Positions 40,234 to 45,218 of a DNA stretch of 45,218 bases are shown one piece after another. The notes under the pieces are model-generated. The model ran no database searches, was not told where the DNA came from, and saw nothing but the letters and a program-made list of their open reading frames with translations. The stretch covers positions 1 to 45,218 of the forward strand of contig JABSOQ010000013.1 in the NCBI GenBank assembly GCA_013216195.1, read 5' to 3'. The translations under genes and the position numbers were made by a program. Within the stretch, counting starts at the first letter, position 1, and every line of letters begins with the position of its first letter. This DNA comes from Bdellovibrionales bacterium. GTDB taxonomy: Bacteria > Bdellovibrionota > Bdellovibrionia > Bdellovibrionales > UBA1609.

Positions 40234-41640
40234 ATGAGCGAATCAAAAGACAGCAGCTTAGACAAAGTGAGTGAAACCAAACAGCGACTAGACAAGGTGT
40301 CTGACGCATTTTGTTTGGCCAAGTGGTACCAAGCCACACTTCACCTTCACAATGGCAACACTCAAAGTTGCCATCATGTGGGTTCTCACAGGGTACACAA
40401 AACTGACTTAAATGCTCGAGGCCCCATGGCCCTTCACAACACTCCTGAAAAAAAACTTGAGCGCACCCAGATGCGGAAAGGCCAAAAGCCAGCCGGATGT
40501 GAATATTGCTGGAAGCTCGAAAGACAAGGCGAGATCAGTGACCGCACTTATAAGAGTGCTGAAGACTGGTCGATGCCCTTTTTAGATGAGACTGCAAAGT
40601 TTGATGGTTCTGAAGATGTATTGCCAAAATACCTAGAGCTGGCTTTCGATAACGTTTGTAACTTTAAGTGCATGTACTGTAGCCCACTCTACTCTTCTAG
40701 CTGGGAGGCCGAGATTAAAAAACACGGCCCCTTCCCGACCACTGGCTTCTACAACAATATGAGCCTATTCAAGTTTCAGGGCAGAAGCGTTCTACCCGAT
40801 CAAGACAAACGAAAGTATATAGACGCTTTCTGGGAATGGTGGCCTCAGCTCAAGAATGAACTTATACACTTGCGAGTGACTGGCGGTGAACCGCTGTTGA
40901 CTGACGAAACTTGGAGACTTCTAGATGAGCTGAAGTCAGGCGAGTTCAAAAATTTGAACTTTGCCATCAATTCGAATTTGGGATTGTCGACAAAGATTAT
41001 GAAGAAGTTCGTAGACAATCTGAACCAAATTCGACCCAACGTAAAATCGGTGCTTGTGTACGCCTCAATCGATACGGTTGGAAGACAAGCTGAGTACATA
41101 AGAAACGGGCTTGTAGAAGATCAGTTTTTTACCAATTTAGAAACTCTTCTTCGCGAGACTGATGGCAAAGTGGTGGCTTCACTTATGATCACAGTGAATG
41201 CACTTAGCATTTTCGGTCTCAAGGGTCTTATGCAAAAGATCGAAGCTTTACGTCAGAAATACCCTGAGGCAGTCATTGCTTTTGACACACCTTATTTAAG
41301 AAACCCAGAGCACCTCTGTTTGCACATCTTGCCTCCTGAAATGTCTGTCTACATTCAAGAGGCTGTGGCCTTCTTAAAACAAAGTGATTACTTCAGCGAC
41401 AGAGAAGTAAATCGGCTCGAGAGGCTTTTGTCGTTAATGAAAGACAACCCATGGGGCAAGAGCAAACTTAAAAGGCTAAGAGAAGATTTTTATAAGTTCA
41501 TGAAAGAGCATGACTTAAGAAGAAAAACTGACTTCTTGGGAACTTTTCCGGAGCTTGATGAGTTTTGGCAAGATATCGAGACTCACCTGGGTCGCTGGAC
41601 ATTTCGAAAACTCACTGAATTTATCAGACCGCAGCTTTAG
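40234..41640 (+). CDS. N-terminal twitch-domain radical SAM protein
   Basis: A 468-residue protein, second of its type in the window. I start at the ATG at 40234, where AGGGG lies upstream; the frame extends 47 codons further without family-like sequence. The N-terminal region FCLAKWYQATLHLHNGNTQS-C (about residues 26-47) and GCEYCWKLE match the twitch start of the 27713 protein. The radical SAM motif is Cys142-x3-Cys146-x2-Cys149 (VCNFKCMYCSP), with VTGGEPLL as the SAM-binding strand. It has no neighbours of the glycan operon and sits alone between a symporter and a GH13 enzyme. Presumably it is an independent enzyme of the same family, acting on another substrate. Confidence 0.85.
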   Translation: MSESKDSSLDKVSETKQRLDKVSDAFCLAKWYQATLHLHNGNTQSCHHVGSHRVHKTDLNARGPMALHNTPEKKLERTQMRKGQKPAGCEYCWKLERQGEISDRTYKSAEDWSMPFLDETAKFDGSEDVLPKYLELAFDNVCNFKCMYCSPLYSSSWEAEIKKHGPFPTTGFYNNMSLFKFQGRSVLPDQDKRKYIDAFWEWWPQLKNELIHLRVTGGEPLLTDETWRLLDELKSGEFKNLNFAINSNLGLSTKIMKKFVDNLNQIRPNVKSVLVYASIDTVGRQAEYIRNGLVEDQFFTNLETLLRETDGKVVASLMITVNALSIFGLKGLMQKIEALRQKYPEAVIAFDTPYLRNPEHLCLHILPPEMSVYIQEAVAFLKQSDYFSDREVNRLERLLSLMKDNPWGKSKLKRLREDFYKFMKEHDLRRKTDFLGTFPELDEFWQDIETHLGRWTFRKLTEFIRPQL

Positions 41641-41653
41641 TTGACGCCAGTTT

Positions 41654-41773
41654 CTACGCTACAAGTTTTTTCAGTCTCGATACTTTGAGCTGGTACAGCC
41701 TCGACAATACAAGTTTTTACAGTCTCCAAACTCTAAGTTCTTACATTTTCGACAATACCAGTTTTTATTGTCG
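41654..41773. repeat. five degenerate 24-bp tandem repeats
   Basis: Five contiguous 24-base units (starting 41654, 41678, 41702, 41726 and 41750) fit the pattern CGACAATACAAG-TTTTTACAGTCT, with the TAxAAGTTxTTxCA core best kept in units 1, 3 and 4. They lie between convergent genes. On the minus strand the units are eight codons long and read, after two stops, in the frame of the GH13 gene as a Cys/Lys/Asn-rich peptide (DNKNWYCRKCKNL, then DCKNLYCRGC). Confidence 0.8.
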
Positions 41774-41823
41774 CCTCGAAGTTTGGCTTGAGTGAGCTCT
41801 TGAAAAGACTAGCTTTTGAACTC

Positions 41824-43527
41824 TCATACAGAACTAAGATCGAATGGCCACTCAAAACTATATGGTGACAAAGTCTGCCCCTCAAACGTCTGCTGCTTAT
41901 CCGAGACATTAAAAATAAATCTCGCCTTTTTACTGCCAATAGACTTCTCAACTACCCATAGCTCATCAGGGCTATCCATGGTTTTCAGCTCTGCTTGCGG
42001 GTGAAAGACAATATGCTCTCGTCGAGACTTTAGCAGGGCCTTTGTACGCATGAAAACCTCGCGATGAATTCCAGCCTCATTAAGTAGCGAGTCCACCTCT
42101 GAGGTAGTGAATTTGCGACGATTCAAATCTCTTCGATGATTAGTCTTTTCAAAACCCTCTTGCCAATTAGGAGTAGCAAAAAGGTTATGGAAGTAAAAGC
42201 CAACTACCCCTGGAAACACAAATGACATCGCATAAGAGCAAAGAATCTTTTGTATATGAAGCTCACTGTCTTCCTCATATAGTGCACTTCCCCAAGTTAT
42301 ATTGAGCTCATAAGGTTTTTGCGCTTCGCCTACAGATCTAAAATTTACCTGCCCACCGAGCTCCTGCATACGTTCAGCAAGCCGTAGAACTTGGTCATCG
42401 GTCAGAATTCCCTCAAGGGGGCGAACGCCTATGCCGTCATGAGTGGCCGTAAAATTGAAGAAGCTCGTGTGCCCGGGTAGAGGCTCTAATTTCGATGACC
42501 AGTCTTTGAGGTGAGTCGCCGTGCCTTCCACCAACGCATGCAAAATCAAAGGCGCGAGACTGAAATTGTAAACCATATGGGCTTCGTCATCTCCTGAGCC
42601 CAAGTAACTGACGTTCTCTTGATGAGGAACATTCGACTCTGTCACGAGGATGGTAGTCGGGTCTATTGTTGAGCAGACTTCACGAAAGGCTTTTACCAAG
42701 AGATGAGTTTTCTCGTGATGAACGCAAGAGGTACCAAGCTCCTTCCAGAAGAATGGCACAGCATCTATCCGCAGGTACCTGGAGCCTTTTTCAATATAGA
42801 GTTTCAAGACTTTGACAAACTCGATAAACACTTTGGGCTCTGCAAAATTGACGTCAATCTGATCAGCGCTAAACGTTGACCAAACGAAAGTTGCTTCACC
42901 CATTCTAGAAAACTCAGTGAGGAGGTCTGTGCTTCTGGGCCTCACAACCTGCTGCAACTGCTTGTGGAGCTCTGTCTCAGGCTCTGGTCTGGCACCAAAT
43001 ACGTGAAAGAAGTTTGAATATTCGGGTGAACCTTCTAAAAACTTAACAAACCAGGTGTGCTCCGAAGAGGTGTGGTTGAAGACGGCATCGAACATCAACT
43101 CACATTCAAAGGCCTCGACATCTCGCCAACTGCCAAAACTGCTGTCCACTTCAGTGTAAGAGCTCACCGAGAAGCCCCCATCTGAGGTATAAGGGTAAAA
43201 CGGCAACAGATGCACTCCAGAAAAACACTCCGTAAGCTCAGCCTCGTAGAAGCTCTTCAGAGCTCCCAAGCTAGTTTGCTCGGCATGGCCCTCAATTTGA
43301 TCTGCATAGGAAATTAACAGGCAGTCGGATTGATCAAAGGGGCCGTAATTCTGGGTATTCTTTTCACAACCCAACTGGCTATCCACATCAGATCCAAGTT
43401 CCTTATTTGGTAGATCTAGTTTAAGCTCCTGCTTCTTATCTAGACAAATCTCACCAATCTCGGCCAAGAGCTCAGCGCTTTGTCCAGGGTAGAGTTGCTC
43501 TAAGTATTGTTGCAGTAAGGTTGTCAT
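41824..43527 (-). CDS. GH13 sucrose/glucosylglycerate phosphorylase-like enzyme
   Basis: A 567-residue alpha-amylase-family enzyme of the GH13_18 kind. Landmarks are HLLPFYPYTSDGGFSVSSYT, DAVFNHTS, the nucleophile Asp in YLRIDAVPFFWKELG, the acid/base Glu in ILVTESNVPHQENV and FTATHDGIGVRPLEG for the third acidic residue. GH13_18 phosphorylases split sucrose, glucosylglycerate or sucrose-6-phosphate with phosphate to give glucose-1-phosphate. The exact substrate is not clear; the H-x-E-K-T-H-L-L stretch is typical for both branches. The start codon overlaps that of the divergent symporter. Only a weak GAGAG lies upstream. Together they suggest uptake and phosphorolysis of a glucoside, perhaps a compatible solute. 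Confidence 0.85.
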   Translation of the reverse strand: MTTLLQQYLEQLYPGQSAELLAEIGEICLDKKQELKLDLPNKELGSDVDSQLGCEKNTQNYGPFDQSDCLLISYADQIEGHAEQTSLGALKSFYEAELTECFSGVHLLPFYPYTSDGGFSVSSYTEVDSSFGSWRDVEAFECELMFDAVFNHTSSEHTWFVKFLEGSPEYSNFFHVFGARPEPETELHKQLQQVVRPRSTDLLTEFSRMGEATFVWSTFSADQIDVNFAEPKVFIEFVKVLKLYIEKGSRYLRIDAVPFFWKELGTSCVHHEKTHLLVKAFREVCSTIDPTTILVTESNVPHQENVSYLGSGDDEAHMVYNFSLAPLILHALVEGTATHLKDWSSKLEPLPGHTSFFNFTATHDGIGVRPLEGILTDDQVLRLAERMQELGGQVNFRSVGEAQKPYELNITWGSALYEEDSELHIQKILCSYAMSFVFPGVVGFYFHNLFATPNWQEGFEKTNHRRDLNRRKFTTSEVDSLLNEAGIHREVFMRTKALLKSRREHIVFHPQAELKTMDSPDELWVVEKSIGSKKARFIFNVSDKQQTFEGQTLSPYSFEWPFDLSSV

Positions 43528-45130
43528 GCTCGAAACTCTCGATTGGATAGTTATTCTAGTTTATCTGGCCTTCATGATCACACTGAGTGTGTACCTTAGC
43601 AAAGGGCAGAAAGACAAAACAGATTACTACCTGGGTGGAAATGACTTGAGCGCTTGGTCAGTAGCCCTCTCGACAATGGCTACCCAATGCTCTACCAATA
43701 GCTTATTAGGAGCACCGGCATTTGTCGCCTTTTCTGCGGGCGGAGGGCTCATCTGGCTGCAATACGAACTTGCTCTCCCCCTGGCCATGATCGGTCTCAT
43801 ACTTTTCGTGCTACCAATCTTCCGTCACCTGAAAATCATTTCAGTTTACAGCTATTTAGAAGGCAGGTTTGACCTTTCAACTCGCTTAGCACTGAGCCTG
43901 TTTTTTCAAGTGTTACGGGCGTTCTCAACTGGCGTTATCGTATACGGTGTTTCACTTGTTCTCGTCATGTGTTTAGACGTTCCCTTTTGGGCAGCAACGC
44001 TAGGCTTGGGTGTTGTAACCGTAGTCTACGATATGTTTGGAGGCATGAAAGCCGTTGTGATCTCTGATGTCATTCAGATGGGCATCTTGTTTTCTACAAT
44101 TTTGTTAGCTATCTGCTATGCCGTCTACTTTATAGGGGGTGTTGAAGAGGTCGTGAATTGGGTTCCCCGCGAGAGAGTTCAAGCTCTCGATTTTTCGTCG
44201 CACGGTTTGGGTGATGGCAAAGACTTCGGTTTTTGGCCGATGCTTTTTGGTGGTGTCTTCCTGTATATGGCCTACTACGGCACAGACCAGTCACAAGTTC
44301 AAAGGGAGCTCTCCACAAGGTCTGTAGATGACACAAATCAATCGCTTTTCCTAAATGGCATCTTTCGCTTTCCTCTGGTTTTCGCATATTGTTTTCTGGG
44401 GCTTTGCCTATCGGCATATGCGGCCAAGTTCCCAGAATTCTTAGATCTCATTCCACTCAATTCGGCAGGCACTGCAAGAAACTACAACCTGGCTGTTCCC
44501 ATGTTTGTGATCGACCGATTTCCTGTGGGCTTAGTAGGTTTGGTCATGGTCGGGCTTTTCGCCGCTGCCATGTCATCTCTTGATTCTGTAATCAACAGCC
44601 TCAGCGCCGTTACCCTCAGGGACTTTGTGCAACGTCTTGTTTTGGCGGACATGAAGACTGAGGTTGAGATTTGGTGGTCGAGAGGTCTGACACTATTTTG
44701 GGGTGTTGTCTGTGTTGGTTTTGCATTTTTTGTCGAGAACATTTCAGATTCTGTAATCGTGACAGTTAACAAGATTGGCTCACTCACTAATGGCTCTATA
44801 TTGGGAGTGTTTCTGTTGGGCTTGCTGACAAAAAAGACTTCGGCTACTGGCGCAAATATGGGCTTGATTTTAGGTGTTGCAGTCAACACCTACCTCTGGA
44901 TCTTCTGGCCTTCAGTATCTTGGCTCTGGTGGAACATTATTGGGGTCGTGGTGACCATGGCGAGCGGAGTATTGATTAGCCAATTGAAACCTGAGACCAA
45001 AGATGTCGAATTGTACAACTGGAGCCCTAACTTTCTAAGAAACGCAGGAGCTCAAATCGACTGGTCCAAAAGAAGCTACGCTCTGGTCGCTTACTTCTTT
45101 GTAATCTTGGCACTCTGCTTCGCAATCTGA
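43526..45130 (+). CDS. sodium:solute symporter (SGLT-like)
   Basis: A 534-residue SSS transporter with about 14 hydrophobic helices. The first helix starts at residue 6, so the ATG at 43526 must be right; AAGG sits seven bases upstream, inside the divergent gene's coding start. KTDYYLGGNDLSAWSVALSTMATQCSTNSLLG and the DSVINSLSAVTLRDF block with AAAMSSLDS are the sodium-binding signature, similar to sugar-carrying SGLT members. YMAYYGTDQSQVQRELS is the family loop. A sugar substrate is suggested by its neighbour, the GH13 phosphorylase-like gene. Confidence 0.88.
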   Translation: MLETLDWIVILVYLAFMITLSVYLSKGQKDKTDYYLGGNDLSAWSVALSTMATQCSTNSLLGAPAFVAFSAGGGLIWLQYELALPLAMIGLILFVLPIFRHLKIISVYSYLEGRFDLSTRLALSLFFQVLRAFSTGVIVYGVSLVLVMCLDVPFWAATLGLGVVTVVYDMFGGMKAVVISDVIQMGILFSTILLAICYAVYFIGGVEEVVNWVPRERVQALDFSSHGLGDGKDFGFWPMLFGGVFLYMAYYGTDQSQVQRELSTRSVDDTNQSLFLNGIFRFPLVFAYCFLGLCLSAYAAKFPEFLDLIPLNSAGTARNYNLAVPMFVIDRFPVGLVGLVMVGLFAAAMSSLDSVINSLSAVTLRDFVQRLVLADMKTEVEIWWSRGLTLFWGVVCVGFAFFVENISDSVIVTVNKIGSLTNGSILGVFLLGLLTKKTSATGANMGLILGVAVNTYLWIFWPSVSWLWWNIIGVVVTMASGVLISQLKPETKDVELYNWSPNFLRNAGAQIDWSKRSYALVAYFFVILALCFAI

Positions 45131-45166
45131 AAAAAGCAGATACCACAGTCATCGCCCCACCAAGAC

Positions 45167-45206
45167 AATGAGACATCAAGACAATGAGACAATGAGACAA
45201 TGAGAC
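45167..45206. repeat. AATGAGAC octamer repeats
   Basis: One AATGAGAC (45167-45174), an eight-base interruption, then three perfect copies in a row (45183-45206), about 40 bases past the symporter stop. The array may continue past the end of the window. Confidence 0.85.
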
Positions 45207-45218
45207 AAAATTCTAGCT

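Noticed and set aside
39898-40339. Small frames on both strands upstream of the second twitch radical SAM gene
   Set aside because: They overlap each other, lack ribosome-binding sites and have no recognisable motif.
37547-41773. Repeat arrays as a possible CRISPR
   Set aside because: The units are contiguous without spacers, too short or too degenerate, and no cas gene is present.

Overview
The window reads as a free-living, Gram-negative bacterium of the Bdellovibrionota/Oligoflexia or deltaproteobacterial kind; this is an inference. The support is many outer-membrane-type lipoproteins and secreted proteins, CheY, CheX and HD-GYP signalling genes, menB, type IV pilin-like leaders, moderate GC, frequent TTG/GTG starts, and several large radical-SAM/glycosyltransferase proteins. 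No rRNA, tRNA, CRISPR array, phage or insertion sequence was seen.

Layout. 0-8.7 kb is a cell-envelope and modification section. It holds a secreted helical protein, an ATP-grasp ligase broken by an in-frame stop, an arylsulfotransferase-like propeller, a minus-strand run (SUMF1-type lipoprotein, fatty-acid desaturase, histidine-rich membrane protein) and two tandem 2-oxoglutarate/Fe(II) beta-hydroxylase-like enzymes. 8.7-12.8 kb is one giant Ig-repeat lipoprotein. 13.1-15.4 kb is a minus-strand stress operon: Spy/LTXXQ-like protein, ECF sigma factor, anti-sigma-like protein and two YeeE/YedE half-transporters. It sits behind what looks like its own ECF promoter, and the sigma gene seems to lack a normal start codon. 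15.5-16.6 kb has two overlapping small PQ-loop (semiSWEET-like) proteins and an RDD membrane protein. 16.7-20.5 kb is signalling: receiver-Hpt, CheY, STAS-CheX and HD-GYP. 20.6-22.8 kb is metabolism: a semialdehyde-type aldehyde dehydrogenase and menB.

22.9-34.5 kb is the most unusual part. A tightly overlapping operon encodes a 982-residue GT2 / radical-SAM-like / GT2 fusion, a putative lipoprotein, a radical SAM enzyme with extra C-terminal cysteines, and an N-terminal-twitch radical SAM protein. It meets a convergent SPASM-like radical SAM gene. Beyond that are a very large pilin-like protein split by a +1 frameshift and a second GT2 enzyme, related to the first module of the fusion and overlapping a TrmB-like methyltransferase. 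A second twitch radical SAM protein lies at 40.2 kb. Together these suggest a glycan- or protein-tailoring pathway for the cell surface, whose substrate cannot be read from the sequence.

34.5-45.2 kb holds an atypical winged-helix regulator, a VWA-domain lipoprotein, an uncharacterised membrane-anchored protein, a sodium:solute symporter with a small partner, and a GH13 sucrose/glucosylglycerate-phosphorylase-like enzyme divergent from a second sodium:solute symporter, with the two start codons overlapping. Three unrelated short tandem repeats (7-bp, 24-bp and 8-bp units) lie just past gene 3' ends in this last 8 kb.
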